Shown in pieces: positions 39,657-48,848 of a stretch of DNA of 64,000 nucleotides. Every line of letters begins with the position of its first letter. Position 1 is the first letter of the stretch. Source of the DNA: Actinoplanes siamensis (GTDB taxonomy: Bacteria > Actinomycetota > Actinomycetes > Mycobacteriales > Micromonosporaceae); contig NZ_BOMW01000012.1 of the NCBI RefSeq assembly GCF_016862395.1, positions 186,001 to 250,000 on the forward strand. The letters run 5' to 3'. The translations under genes and the position numbers were made by a program. The notes under the pieces were generated by a model. That model searched no databases. It worked only from the letters and a program-made list of their open reading frames with translations, and had not been told where the DNA came from.

Positions 39657-42467
39657 ATGGCCAGCCAGGGGGACGACGGGCCGCTTGTCGGGCGCACCGG
39701 CACGCTGGCCGACATCAAGTCCTACTTGGGCGATGTCGGTCCCGGCGGGACGGCCGCGGTCTTTCTGACCGGGGAGAGCGGTGTCGGCAAGAGCCGGCTG
39801 CTGCGGGAGACCGCCGACGCGTTGCGCGGTGGGGGTTTCGCGGTGCTCTTCGGCACCTGTCTGGACATCGGCGACGCCTCGCCGCTGCACCCGGTGCTGC
39901 AGGCGCTGCGCCGGCACGACAGCGCGCCGGCCACTGTGGCCGACGACGCCGGCGCCCTGCTCGACCGGGTGTCGCGGGACCTGCGCGCGATCGCCGGCGA
40001 CCAGCGGCTGCTGCTCGTCCTCGACGATCTGCAGTGGGCCGACCGGAGCACCCGCCAGCTGCTGCTCTACCTGCTCGCCGGTCTGGGCGACGTGCGGGTC
40101 TCGGTGCTCGCCGCGATCCGGGCCGAGGCCCTGCACGGCACCCACCCGCTGCGCCGGGTGCTGGCCGAGCTGCGCCGGCTGCGCTCGGTGCGGGTGGTCG
40201 ACCTGGCCCCGCTGGACCAGGAGCAGACCCGCGAGCTGGTCACCGCGATCGCCGGCGGGGAGGTGGCCGGGGAGGACGCCGAGCGGGTCTACAAGCGCAG
40301 CGGCGGCAACCCGTTCGTGGTCGAGGAGCTCGCCAGGGACCTGCGCGACGGCCGGGTGGAGCTGTCCGACACGCTCCGCGAGATCTTCCTGTCCCGCATC
40401 GACGAGCTCCCGCCGAACGCGCACGCCGTGGTGAACGCGCTGGCCGCGGGCGTCGAGCCGGTCGAGCACGCGGTGCTGGCCCGGGTGGTGCGCCTGGCCG
40501 AGGACGAGCTGCTGGAGGCGGTCCGCGCCGCGGTGGCCTACCGCTTCGTGGTCGGCGACGGCGAGGGCTACCGGCTGCGCCACCGCCTGGTCGCCGAGGT
40601 GCTGGAGCAGGAGGTGCTGCCGGCCGAGGCGGCCGCGCTGCACCGGCGGTACGCGGAGGCGCTGGAGACCTGCCCGGGCGACGCCGACCACGCCCGGCTG
40701 GCCCACCACTGGCAGCGGGCCGGGCTGCCGGCCCGGGCGCTGCCCTCGGTGGTCGCCGCGGCCCGCTCCGCGGAAGGTCTGTACGGCTTCGCCGAGGCAC
40801 ACCGGCACTGGACCCTGGCGCTGCGGCTGACCGGCGAGGACGCGGCCGAGCGCACCGAGCTGCTCGGCCACGCCGCCGAGTCGGCGCACCAGTGCGGCGA
40901 GCACCTGCTCGCGCTGGCCCGGCTGGAGGAGCTGGCCGGCCGCGCGGACGCGCCCACCGAATGCGAGCTGCACCTGCGCCGGGCCCGCTACCTCGCGGCG
41001 GCGGGCCGGTCCGAGACCGCCGAGCGGGAGTACGAACTGGCCCTGCGCTCCTCCGACTGCACGCCCCGGCTGCGCGCCACCGCCGCCGCGTTCCTCGCCG
41101 AGCTGCTGCTGCACCTCGGACGGTACGCGGACGCCAACCAGCACGCCCGGGACGCGCTGGAGCTGGCCGCGATCGACGGCTCGACCGCCGACCTGGTCCG
41201 GGCCAGCGCCGCGCTGGGCTTCAGCGCCGCCTTCCGCGAGGATCCGGACGCCGGCCTGGCGGTCATCCGGCACGCCGTGGAGATCGCCGAGCGCTCCGGC
41301 CACCCGGACGACCTGGGCGTGGCCTACCTGCATCTCGCCGAGCTGCTCACCGGCCCGCTGAACAGCATCGAGGAGGGTGTGCTGGTGGCCCGCCGGGGCG
41401 CCGACCGGCTCGCCTCGCTCGGGGTCGGCCGCACCTATCAGACGCGGCTGCTGGCGATCGCCGGCAACGGCCTGTTCCGGATCGGCCAGTGGGCCGAGGC
41501 GGACTCGGTGCTGGAGGAGGCGATGCGGCACCGCCCGTCCGGCGCCGACGCGGTGGAGCTGCTGCTCGCCCGCAGCCGGCTCTGGGTGGGCTTCGGCGAG
41601 CTGGACAACGCCCGCCGCGACCTGGACGCGGTGGCCACGCTGCTGGCCGGCGGCGGGGCCCGGCACGTGCTGCCGATGCTCACCCTGCGCTCCGGCCTGG
41701 CGATGTGGCAGAAGGAGCACGCCGACGCCCGCGCCGCGGTGCAGCGTGGCCTGACCGAGACCCGCTCCGACGACCTGGTGCTGCTCGGCGTGCTGGCCTG
41801 GCACGGGCTGCGGGCCGAGGCGGAGGCGCACGCGGACGGCGCGCCTGTCGACCCGGGCGCGCTGCGCCGGCTCAAGACCGTGGTGGGCCGCCTGGAGACC
41901 GGCGCGTCCAACGCCGCGCCCGAGGTCAGGGCGGTGCTCGACGGCTACTTCTACCTGTGCGCGGCCGAGCTGAGCCGGATCGAGGACCGGCAGGATCCGG
42001 AGCCGTGGGCCCGCGCGGCGGCCATCTGGGACCGTCGGGCGCAGCCCTATCCGGCCGCCTACTCGCGTCTGCGGCACGCCGAGGTGGCGCTGAGCCGGCG
42101 GGCCCGGCGCACGGCGGCGGTGGCCGGGCTGCGCCAGGCGTATCTGACCGCGACGGCGATGGGCGCCCGCCCGCTGGCGAACGAGATCAGGAGCGTCGCG
42201 CAGCGTTTCCGGGTCGCCCTCGCGGACGACGCGGACACCGTGCCGATGACGCCGCCGGAGCCCGATTCCGGCGATGAGCTGGCGGTTCTCACCGGCCGTG
42301 AGCGCGAGGTGCTGGCCGCGGTGGCCGAGGGCCTGACGAACCGGGAGATCGGTGAGTTGCTGTTCATCAGTGAACGCACGGTCGGGGTGCACCTCGGGCA
42401 CATCTTCGACAAACTGCAGGTGCGTACCCGCGTACAAGCCAGTCGGGTCTATTTGACAGCGGCCTGA
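39657..42467 (+). CDS. LAL-type LuxR regulator with AAA ATPase
   Basis: 936 residues. N-terminal NTPase with GESGVGKSRLLRE (Walker A, about 39-51) and LLLVLDDLQWAD (Walker B). A long helical middle of TPR-like repeats (about 330-850) precedes the C-terminal LuxR/GerE helix-turn-helix, which includes TGREREVLAAVAEGLTNREI. Such giant regulators sense a ligand through the helical repeats and activate pathways including secondary metabolism. The divergent neighbour is a nucleotidyl cyclase, an arrangement that hints at shared control, although no cNMP-binding domain is present here. Confidence 0.9.
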   Translation: MASQGDDGPLVGRTGTLADIKSYLGDVGPGGTAAVFLTGESGVGKSRLLRETADALRGGGFAVLFGTCLDIGDASPLHPVLQALRRHDSAPATVADDAGALLDRVSRDLRAIAGDQRLLLVLDDLQWADRSTRQLLLYLLAGLGDVRVSVLAAIRAEALHGTHPLRRVLAELRRLRSVRVVDLAPLDQEQTRELVTAIAGGEVAGEDAERVYKRSGGNPFVVEELARDLRDGRVELSDTLREIFLSRIDELPPNAHAVVNALAAGVEPVEHAVLARVVRLAEDELLEAVRAAVAYRFVVGDGEGYRLRHRLVAEVLEQEVLPAEAAALHRRYAEALETCPGDADHARLAHHWQRAGLPARALPSVVAAARSAEGLYGFAEAHRHWTLALRLTGEDAAERTELLGHAAESAHQCGEHLLALARLEELAGRADAPTECELHLRRARYLAAAGRSETAEREYELALRSSDCTPRLRATAAAFLAELLLHLGRYADANQHARDALELAAIDGSTADLVRASAALGFSAAFREDPDAGLAVIRHAVEIAERSGHPDDLGVAYLHLAELLTGPLNSIEEGVLVARRGADRLASLGVGRTYQTRLLAIAGNGLFRIGQWAEADSVLEEAMRHRPSGADAVELLLARSRLWVGFGELDNARRDLDAVATLLAGGGARHVLPMLTLRSGLAMWQKEHADARAAVQRGLTETRSDDLVLLGVLAWHGLRAEAEAHADGAPVDPGALRRLKTVVGRLETGASNAAPEVRAVLDGYFYLCAAELSRIEDRQDPEPWARAAAIWDRRAQPYPAAYSRLRHAEVALSRRARRTAAVAGLRQAYLTATAMGARPLANEIRSVAQRFRVALADDADTVPMTPPEPDSGDELAVLTGREREVLAAVAEGLTNREIGELLFISERTVGVHLGHIFDKLQVRTRVQASRVYLTAA

Positions 42468-42564
42468 GCAGGCAATCGTTATCTCGCCGTGACATACGTA
42501 CACGGAATACGTCGTTCTACCGATCCCCTCGCCCGCTGCCGGTGGAAGGCTGTGGGCACGGGGG

Positions 42565-42602
42565 AGCACCGCCCGGTGGTCGCAGAGCCGCCGGGCGGTG
42601 CT
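42565..42602. terminator. Stem-loop downstream of the LAL regulator
   Basis: AGCACCGCCCGG (42565-42576) pairs with CCGGGCGGTGCT (42591-42602), with a 14-base loop. It lies about 100 bases after the LAL stop and 40 before the next ATG, so it is either the terminator of the first gene or a leader structure of the second. Confidence 0.5.
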
Positions 42603-42642
42603 GGGGGCCCTCCGCACATCAGCAAGTCGCGTGGAGGATCCG

Positions 42643-43413
42643 ATGACCCAGCCCATCTGGGGGCCAGTGCAGGCTCAGATGTCCGTGATCCTGCGGGAAC
42701 ACCCGGACGACGTGCCCGCCGTCGTGGCCCAGCTCAGCAGACTGCAGGACGTGCTCTGCCAGGTGCCGCCGTTGCTGAGCGGCAACCCGCTGGCCGATTT
42801 CAACGAGCTCTACCTCGCCATCACCGAGAACGTCCTGGACCGGCTGTACGCGGGCAAGTTCAAGGACCCGGCGTTCCTGTCCCGGCTCGACGTGGAGTTC
42901 GCGGCCCGGTACTTCGACGCCCTGCGCTACTGGACCGAGGGCAGCCCGGCCTGCCCCGGCGTCTGGGCCGGTCTGTTCCACCGCATCCCCGGACCGGACG
43001 CGCGCCCGCTGCCGTCCGCCGTCGCCGGCGTCAACGCGCACATCAACTTCGATCTGCCGTTCGCGCTGGTCACCACGTTCGACCACCTGGGCAGCGACCC
43101 GATCGACGGCAGCGACCAGCACCACGACTACCTGCAGGTCAACGACATCTTCGCGGAGGAGATCCCCGGCCTGCGGCGCGGCTACCTCGACCGTTGGCAG
43201 CTGCTCATCGACACGATGAACGGCGACCTGGACGACTGGTGGCAGGGCGAGATGGTGGAGTACACGCGGAACGTCGCGTGGCGCAACGCGCAGAAGATCT
43301 GGGCCATCCGGCACGACCTGATCGCGCTCGACGCGGAACGCCGCCGGCTCGACCGGACCGCCACCGGCCTGGGCAAACTGCTGCTCTCGCCGTTCGCCGG
43401 CTTCCTGCAGTAG
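42643..43413 (+). CDS. DUF5995-family protein
   Basis: 256 residues, helical, soluble. Features are FNELYLAITENVLDRL, an internal GVNAHINFDLPFALV (NAHIN with His and Asn suggesting a metal or active site) and HHDYLQVNDIF. This matches the DUF5995 family of actinobacteria, whose function is unknown. GGAGG precedes the ATG at 42643; an upstream frame extension has no support. The gene is flanked by unrelated genes, with a lipoprotein converging from the other strand (stop directly adjacent). Confidence 0.78.
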   Translation: MTQPIWGPVQAQMSVILREHPDDVPAVVAQLSRLQDVLCQVPPLLSGNPLADFNELYLAITENVLDRLYAGKFKDPAFLSRLDVEFAARYFDALRYWTEGSPACPGVWAGLFHRIPGPDARPLPSAVAGVNAHINFDLPFALVTTFDHLGSDPIDGSDQHHDYLQVNDIFAEEIPGLRRGYLDRWQLLIDTMNGDLDDWWQGEMVEYTRNVAWRNAQKIWAIRHDLIALDAERRRLDRTATGLGKLLLSPFAGFLQ

Positions 43414-43896
43414 TCACTTCGCGAGCCGGATCAGCCGGGCCGAGGTCGCCGAGCCGCTCCGCACGCCGCCGATGCCGACCTCGACGCCGGTCGTCAGCGC
43501 GGCACGGTCCACGACCTTGCGCTCCCGCACGATCCGCAGCGGATCGCCGTAACTCCAGGTGAGCTCGAAACCGTCGGTGGATCGCACGGTCAGGCTCGTG
43601 CCATCGACCGCGGTGATCTTCCCGCGCTGCACGACGACGATCCGTACACCGTCCTTGGCCTGGACGGTGACCTCGCCGTGCAGCGCGTCGCGGCGCAGCA
43701 GCTTGCGCACGACGCGCGGGCGGACGCCGTCGTGGGGCGCCGCGCTGGGTGACGCGTCGGTGGTGAATCCGACCTCCTCCAGCGCGACCGACTCCGCCCA
43801 GGCGCCGGCATCCGAGGGTGTCGCGGCCGCGCCGCATCCCGCCAGGGCGAGGGTTGCGGTCGCGGCCAGGATCATGGCTTTCCCGTTTCGATTCAT
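43414..43896 (-). CDS. Exported lipoprotein of the two-component operon
   Basis: 160 residues. The signal peptide (AMILAATATLALAG) ends in the lipobox LAGC, anchoring the mature protein at Cys21. The rest is predicted beta: HGEVTVQAKDGVRIVVVQRG and GTSLTVRSTDGFELTWSYGD, resembling small beta-barrel/DUF5666-like domains. It lies 35 bases after the histidine kinase stop and is probably transcribed with the RR-HK pair, so it may be a target or an external sensor partner. The fold assignment is tentative. Confidence 0.7.
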   Translation of the reverse strand: MNRNGKAMILAATATLALAGCGAAATPSDAGAWAESVALEEVGFTTDASPSAAPHDGVRPRVVRKLLRRDALHGEVTVQAKDGVRIVVVQRGKITAVDGTSLTVRSTDGFELTWSYGDPLRIVRERKVVDRAALTTGVEVGIGGVRSGSATSARLIRLAK

Positions 43897-43931
43897 GGGT
43901 ACGACGATGCGCCCGCCGCGATCGGCGGACG

Positions 43932-45287
43932 TCAGCCGATTGTTCGGGTCCGGTAAGGAAGCTCCACGGTGAACATCGCCCCGCCCTCCGCGGCGTGCCC
44001 GGCCTCGATCCGCCCGCCCAGCCGGGTCACCAGGCGCGCCGCCAGCGCCAGCCCGAGCCCGCTGCCGACCTTGCGGATGCCCCGGTAGCGGCGGTTCAGC
44101 GCGCCCCGCTCGAACGCCACGGCCAGATCCTCGTCGGTGAAGCCGGGCCCGCCGTCGCGCACCTCGAGCACCCCGCCCGACTCCCCGGCCCGTACCGCGA
44201 GCACCAGTGGCGCGCCGGCCGGGACCACCCGCAGCGCGTTCTCGCAGAGCCCGTCGAGCACCTGCCGGATCCGGCCGGGATCGGTCGCCACGATGACCGG
44301 CTCGTCCGGCACCTCCACCGACAGGCTCGGCCCGTCCGGCGCGCATCGGGCCGACCAGGCGCGACCGGCCTCCCGGACCAGCTCGGCGAGATCCACCGCG
44401 ACCACGTCCAGGGGCAGGTCGGCGGCCTCCAGGCGGGACAGCACGAGCAGGTCGGAGATGAGCCGGTCCAGCCGGTCGGCCTCGGCGAGCACGGTGGCCC
44501 CGGCCTGCGCCGCGCCGTCCGCCGCGACCACGCCGTCGGCCAGCGCCTCCGCGTAGCCACGGATGGTGGACAACGGCGTACGCAGCTCGTGGGAGACCGA
44601 CAACAGGAAGTCGCGCTCCCGGCCCTCACTCGTCCGCAACGCCGCGGCCAGCTGATTCACCGCCTCGGCGAGGCGGACGGCCTCGGCCGGGCCGTGCCTG
44701 GCGATCCGCACCGACCGGTCGCCGGCGGCGAGCCGACCGGCCGCCGCGGCGGCCAGCTCGATCGGCCGGGTGACGAAGCGGGCCAGCAGCGCGCCGGCCA
44801 GGGTCCCGCCGAGCAAGCCGGCCAGCAGCGCCCACCAGACGCCGCCGAGCACCTGCCACGCCAGGCCGGAGGAGGCCGGGCGGGTCAGCACCACGCCGGC
44901 ATCGATGCCGGACAGCGGGCGGCCGGCGATGAACGAGGCGCGCCCGCCGACCCGGTCCCGGAGATCCACCAGGCCGCCGCCGGCCAGCTGGGCGATCACC
45001 CGCGGTGGCAGGCCCGGCTTGTCCGGCACGCCGCGCCGGATCAGGTAGATCTCGATGTCGTCCCGGCGCAGCCGCTTGGCGATCTTCTCCCGGGCGGCCG
45101 GGCGCTCGTCGGCGAGCAGCTCGACCGCGAGCGCGCTCTTCTCCACCAGCTCCGCGCGCACCTGGGCGTGCACCGAGCGGACCGCGACCGGGACGGCGAC
45201 CAGCGCCGTGACGATCACCGAGACCACCGCGGTGGCGGCGGTGACCAGGACGGCGCGGCCGGTGAGCGTACCGAGGAAGTCACGCAT
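43932..45287 (-). CDS. Sensor histidine kinase
   Basis: 451 residues. Two membrane helices (about 13-34 and 145-168) bracket an outside sensor domain of about 110 residues. HAMP follows (FVTRPIELAAAAAGRLAAGD), then the phosphoacceptor helix FLLSVSHELRTPLSTIRGYA and the ATPase lobe with N box LCENALR and G boxes DGGPGF and GSGLGLALA. It phosphorylates the response regulator whose coding region overlaps it by 8 bases. The stimulus is unknown, but an envelope signal is likely. Confidence 0.9.
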   Translation of the reverse strand: MRDFLGTLTGRAVLVTAATAVVSVIVTALVAVPVAVRSVHAQVRAELVEKSALAVELLADERPAAREKIAKRLRRDDIEIYLIRRGVPDKPGLPPRVIAQLAGGGLVDLRDRVGGRASFIAGRPLSGIDAGVVLTRPASSGLAWQVLGGVWWALLAGLLGGTLAGALLARFVTRPIELAAAAAGRLAAGDRSVRIARHGPAEAVRLAEAVNQLAAALRTSEGRERDFLLSVSHELRTPLSTIRGYAEALADGVVAADGAAQAGATVLAEADRLDRLISDLLVLSRLEAADLPLDVVAVDLAELVREAGRAWSARCAPDGPSLSVEVPDEPVIVATDPGRIRQVLDGLCENALRVVPAGAPLVLAVRAGESGGVLEVRDGGPGFTDEDLAVAFERGALNRRYRGIRKVGSGLGLALAARLVTRLGGRIEAGHAAEGGAMFTVELPYRTRTIG

Positions 45288-45966
45288 CGGCGGTGTACCC
45301 GACGCCCCGGACGGTCCGGATCAGGCCGGCCGCGCCGCCCAGCTTCGCCCGGACCTGGGCCACGTGGACGTCAACGGTGCGGGTGCCGGCGTGCGAGGCG
45401 TAACCCCAGACCGCGGCGAGCAGCTCCTCGCGGGTGAAGACCCGGCCCGGGCGGCCGAGGAGGTGGGCGAGCAGGTCGAACTCGGTTGCGGTGAGGACCA
45501 GTGGCGTCGCGCCCAGGTGCGCGGCGCGCCGGCTCCGGTCGAGGGTGAGCGGGCCGAGAGTCCGTACCCCATCGGTCTCCGGTGGGCCCGCGGCCCGGCG
45601 CAGCAGGGCCTTGACCCGGGTGACCAGCTCGCGCGGGCTGAACGGTTTCGTCACGTAGTCGTCGCCGCCCAGCTCCAGGCCGAGGATCCGGTCCACCTCG
45701 TCGTCCCGCGCGGTCAGGAAGATCACCGGCGTCCAGTCGCCGTCGGCGCGCATCCGGCGGCAGATCTCGGTGCCGTCCAGGCCGGGCAGCGCGATGTCCA
45801 GGATGCCGGCCACCGGGCGCAGCCGGCGGGCCGCGGCCAGACCGGCCGGGCCGTCGTGCTCGACGTGCACGCCGAACCCCTCCCGGCTCAGGTAGAGCCG
45901 GACCAGGTCGGCGATCGGACGCTCGTCCTCGACGACGAGCACGAGCCCCTTGGATGTGTCGGTCAC
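45280..45966 (-). CDS. OmpR-family response regulator
   Basis: 228 residues. The receiver has the acidic pocket VVEDE, phosphoacceptor Asp57 in LDIALPG, Thr in FLTARDD and Lys in YVTKPFSPRE. The C-terminal winged helix ends FTREELLAAVWGYASHAGTR, with RTVRGVGY as wing. It starts with GTG at 45966 and its last bases overlap the kinase start, so they are translated together. Confidence 0.92.
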   Translation of the reverse strand: MTDTSKGLVLVVEDERPIADLVRLYLSREGFGVHVEHDGPAGLAAARRLRPVAGILDIALPGLDGTEICRRMRADGDWTPVIFLTARDDEVDRILGLELGGDDYVTKPFSPRELVTRVKALLRRAAGPPETDGVRTLGPLTLDRSRRAAHLGATPLVLTATEFDLLAHLLGRPGRVFTREELLAAVWGYASHAGTRTVDVHVAQVRAKLGGAAGLIRTVRGVGYTADA

Positions 45967-46064
45967 GGATCACATCATGCCGTCGCCGCCGTCCGGGCGG
46001 TGTTCGAGTCAGGTAAGGCCCGCCGGCACGGGCGCCGGGAAGGCCTCAGGGGTTCCTTCGCGGA

Positions 46065-46097
46065 TTGACGGAAAGCGCTCTCCGTCCGTGCTATAAA
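46065..46097 (+). promoter_or_regulatory. Putative promoter with LacI-like dyad
   Basis: TTGACG (46065-46070) is followed by TATAAA (46092-46097) with a 21-base spacer; TGCTAT (46089-46094) would give an 18-base one. The spacer contains GGAAAGCGCTCTCC (46070-46083), a near palindrome with a central CG as in LacI/GalR operators. No protein gene follows on this strand; a structured region does. Confidence 0.4.
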
Positions 46098-46100
46098 GGG

Positions 46101-46445
46101 CGGCGATCCCGGCGCGGGCCCCGGTCCAGTCGCTTCTTGGTCAGTGCGGACCTCGTCTCGTGCTGGCCCGGCCCGGTGGCCGGTCCGGGTCGTCGCCGGC
46201 CGTGAGTCGCCCGGTTCCTGAGCCGGGCGAGGCGTCGCACACGGGGGGATGCCTCGCCCCACCTGCGGATTCCCGGTGGCCGCCCGCTGCGCGGGCGGCC
46301 ACCCCGCCACCCCGCACCCGCATCGCCGCCAGGTTCCGGCTGGTCGTGAGGGCCTGTCCGGGGCCCTTGGGAGACCCCTGCGCGCCAGCCGGAAGCCGGC
46401 GGCGCGGCCGCAACCGGAAGTTGCCGCGGGCCCGCGGCGTACCGG
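46101..46445 (+). ncRNA. Candidate structured RNA, family unknown
   Basis: The region between the response regulator and the exonuclease-like gene (positions 45967-46450) holds no supportable gene but several stable stems: 9 bp 46225-46233/46251-46259, 13 bp 46275-46287/46291-46303 with loop TGC, 10 bp 46334-46343/46385-46394, and end-to-end pairing 46113-46121/46428-46436. I found no RNase P, tmRNA or SRP signature. GC-rich DNA folds easily, so an RNA gene is only a possibility, supported by the promoter-like sequence just upstream. Confidence 0.3.
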
Positions 46446-46450
46446 AGAAA

Positions 46451-47668
46451 TCAGTGCGCGGCCTGGAGCAGCGCTTCCAGCATGGCCTTGTAGGCCGCCG
46501 CCGTGACGATCGGGATCCCGTACTGGCGGGCCAGCTTGGCCACGCCGGACAGCGAGTCCGGATCGGCCGCGACCAGCAGGCGGGTCTGCTTGGTCACCTT
46601 GCGGGCCGTGCGCAGGCCGTGGGTCAGCGCGTCCACCTCGAGATGCTCCCGCGGCGGGTGCAGGTTCCCGGTGAAGACCACCTGGTCCCCCGGGCTGAGC
46701 TGCCACTGGACGGGCTGCGCGGCCGGCTTGGCGGTGGCCTCGTCCAGAGCGCGGTCGACGTCGGCCGGGGTGAGGCCGAGCAACTCGGCGACGCCGTCCA
46801 GATCCAGGCGCTCGGCCCGGGTCAGGATCTGGTCGGCCAGGGCGACAGCGGCCAGGCCGGAGAGGTAACGGTGGTGCAGGAACTCGGCGTCGGCGCGGGA
46901 AAGACCGATTCTGCCCGCCGCGTTGACCAACTGGTCGGCCTCGCTCGCGGAGATGTGCCGGTCCAGCAGGACGCCGTCGAGCAGGGCCAGGTACGCGTCG
47001 GCCTTCGGGTTCAGCTGCCGCGGCAGGCGGTCGACCAGACGGGTGAGGAAGTGCGGCTCGCGCTCCTCGGGACGGCGGCGCGGGACCGGCGCCACCGGGC
47101 TGACCGGCAGCCGCGGCCACAGCGCCTGCCGCGCCTCGTCGATCAGCTCGGCCCACGGCGGCGGGTCGCCTGCCCGGCCCAGGTAGTAGGCGAGCAGCTC
47201 ACCGGCGGCCCGGGCGCCGTGCAGCGCGGAGTACTCCCGGTGGGGGCCGAGACCGGCGGCCGCGCGGCACGCCGCCAGGCTGCGCGACGCGGCCGGCAGG
47301 AAATGCCCGGCCAGACGCATCGTGCACAGCCCCCGGTCGTCGTCGACCGGGACCGTCACGCCCAGCTTACCGAACTCGGCCGCCAGGAACCCCGCGTCGA
47401 AGAGCAGGTTGTGCGCCACCACCAGATGCCCGGCCAGCCGCTCGGCGACCTGCCCGGCCAGCTCGGCGAAGACCGGAGCGCGGCGGGCCTCGGCGCCGGT
47501 GATCCCGTGCAACTCCTGCGGGCCCAGGTCACGGTCCGGGTTGACGAGCGTGCACCACTCGTCCCGGACCCGGCCCGCGCTGTCCAGGCGCACCACCGCG
47601 ATCTCCACGATGCGGTCGTGCCAGCTGGTCCTGGCGCCGGTGGTCTGCAGGTCGAGTACGGCGTACAT
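46451..47668 (-). CDS. DnaQ-like exonuclease fold with BRCT, active site degraded
   Basis: 405 residues. Residues 1-165 are a DEDDh exonuclease fold: VLDLQTTG has Asp6 but Gln8 where Glu is required, AHNLLFDAGF keeps Asp91, and SALHGARAAG keeps His150 but has Ala155 where Asp is expected. Residues 195-300 are helical and resemble a TerB-like domain (DRHISASEADQLVNAAGRIG). Residues 325-400 are a BRCT fold (GDQVVFTGNLHPPREH). Loss of two of five catalytic residues suggests it binds DNA or protein rather than cutting. ATG start at 47668. Confidence 0.75.
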   Translation of the reverse strand: MYAVLDLQTTGARTSWHDRIVEIAVVRLDSAGRVRDEWCTLVNPDRDLGPQELHGITGAEARRAPVFAELAGQVAERLAGHLVVAHNLLFDAGFLAAEFGKLGVTVPVDDDRGLCTMRLAGHFLPAASRSLAACRAAAGLGPHREYSALHGARAAGELLAYYLGRAGDPPPWAELIDEARQALWPRLPVSPVAPVPRRRPEEREPHFLTRLVDRLPRQLNPKADAYLALLDGVLLDRHISASEADQLVNAAGRIGLSRADAEFLHHRYLSGLAAVALADQILTRAERLDLDGVAELLGLTPADVDRALDEATAKPAAQPVQWQLSPGDQVVFTGNLHPPREHLEVDALTHGLRTARKVTKQTRLLVAADPDSLSGVAKLARQYGIPIVTAAAYKAMLEALLQAAH

Positions 47669-47817
47669 GAGAAGAAAATTAGGCGACCGCCCCGGCCCGG
47701 CGCCAGCCGGCCCGCAGGCCGTCCCCCGACCGGCCGAGCTGCGGGAACGCCGACGCGGCGGACCGGCGGCCGCGGTCCCGGCGGCGGGATCCGGGCGGGC
47801 GTTGCAGGATGGTCGGT

Positions 47818-48771
47818 ATGAGCTCCGGCGAGTACACCCGCGACCAGCACTACCTCACCACCCGGATCACCGCCGACGGCCGGGACGGGTACCCGGTCGA
47901 GCCGGGCCGGTACCGCCTGGTGGTGAGCCGGGCCTGCCCGTGGGCGAACCGCGCGATCATCGTGCGGCGCCTGCTCGGACTGGAGGACGTGCTGTCGATG
48001 GGCGTCGCCGGCCCGACGCACGACGAGCGGAGCTGGACCTTCGATCTGGATCCGGGCGGGCGCGACCCGGTGCTCGGCATCGAACGGTTGCAGGAGGCGT
48101 TCCTCAGACGAGTTCCGGGGTACGACAAGGGCGTCACGGTCCCGGCGATCGTCGACGTCGGGTCCGGCGAGGTGGTCACCAACGACTTCGCGCAGATCAC
48201 CATCGACCTGTCGGTGGAGTGGCGGGCCTTCCACCGCCCCGGCGCCCCGCAGCTGTACCCGGCGGCGCTGCGCGCGGAGATCGACGAGGTGAACGCGGCA
48301 GTCTTCCGGGACGTGAACAACGGCGTGTACCGGGCCGGCTTCGCGACCTCGCAGGAGGCCTACGAGAAGGCGTACCACCAGTTGTTCGACCGCCTGGACC
48401 AGCTCTCCACCCGCCTGGAGGGGCAGCGGTACCTGGTCGGTGACACGATCACCGAGGCGGACGTCCGGCTGTTCACCACCCTGGCCCGCTTCGACGCGGT
48501 GTACCACGGGCACTTCAAGTGCAACCGGTCCAAGCTGAGCGAGATGCCGGTGCTCTGGGCGTACGCCAGGGACCTGTTCCAGACGCCGGGCTTCGGGGAC
48601 ACCATCGACTTCGGCCAGATCAAGGAGCACTACTACGTGGTGCACCGCGACATCAATCCGACGGGCGTCGTCCCGGCCGGGCCGGACGTCACGAACTGGC
48701 TGACCCCGCACGGCCGCGAGGCGCTGGGCGGCCGCCCGTTCGGCGACGGCACTCCCCCGGGTCCGGTATAG
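47818..48771 (+). CDS. Glutathionyl-hydroquinone reductase-like (GST xi) protein
   Basis: 317 residues. The N-terminal thioredoxin fold has SRACPWANRAIIVRRLLGLE with the catalytic Cys, and GVTVPAIVDVGSGEVVTND. The helical domain has ITEADVRLFTTLARFDAVYH and the C-terminal WAYARDLFQTPGFGDTIDF, both typical of the xi class, which reduce glutathionyl-hydroquinones or related thiol adducts. As actinomycetes use mycothiol, the natural thiol is uncertain. AGGA lies 8 bases before the ATG at 47818, preferred over an ATG 9 bases earlier. Confidence 0.87.
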   Translation: MSSGEYTRDQHYLTTRITADGRDGYPVEPGRYRLVVSRACPWANRAIIVRRLLGLEDVLSMGVAGPTHDERSWTFDLDPGGRDPVLGIERLQEAFLRRVPGYDKGVTVPAIVDVGSGEVVTNDFAQITIDLSVEWRAFHRPGAPQLYPAALRAEIDEVNAAVFRDVNNGVYRAGFATSQEAYEKAYHQLFDRLDQLSTRLEGQRYLVGDTITEADVRLFTTLARFDAVYHGHFKCNRSKLSEMPVLWAYARDLFQTPGFGDTIDFGQIKEHYYVVHRDINPTGVVPAGPDVTNWLTPHGREALGGRPFGDGTPPGPV

Positions 48772-48848
48772 CCCCGGCCCGTCGTCCGCAGCGAGCGGTT
48801 GTCCACAGGGCGCCGCTTTTCGTCGTACCCCCGGCCTAGGGTCGTCAC

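Noticed and set aside
46101..46445. Known housekeeping RNA (RNase P, tmRNA, SRP or 6S-type)
   Set aside because: I looked for the usual conserved segments (for example GAGGAAAGTCC of RNase P, a tRNA-like end of tmRNA) and did not find them, so only an unclassified candidate is reported.
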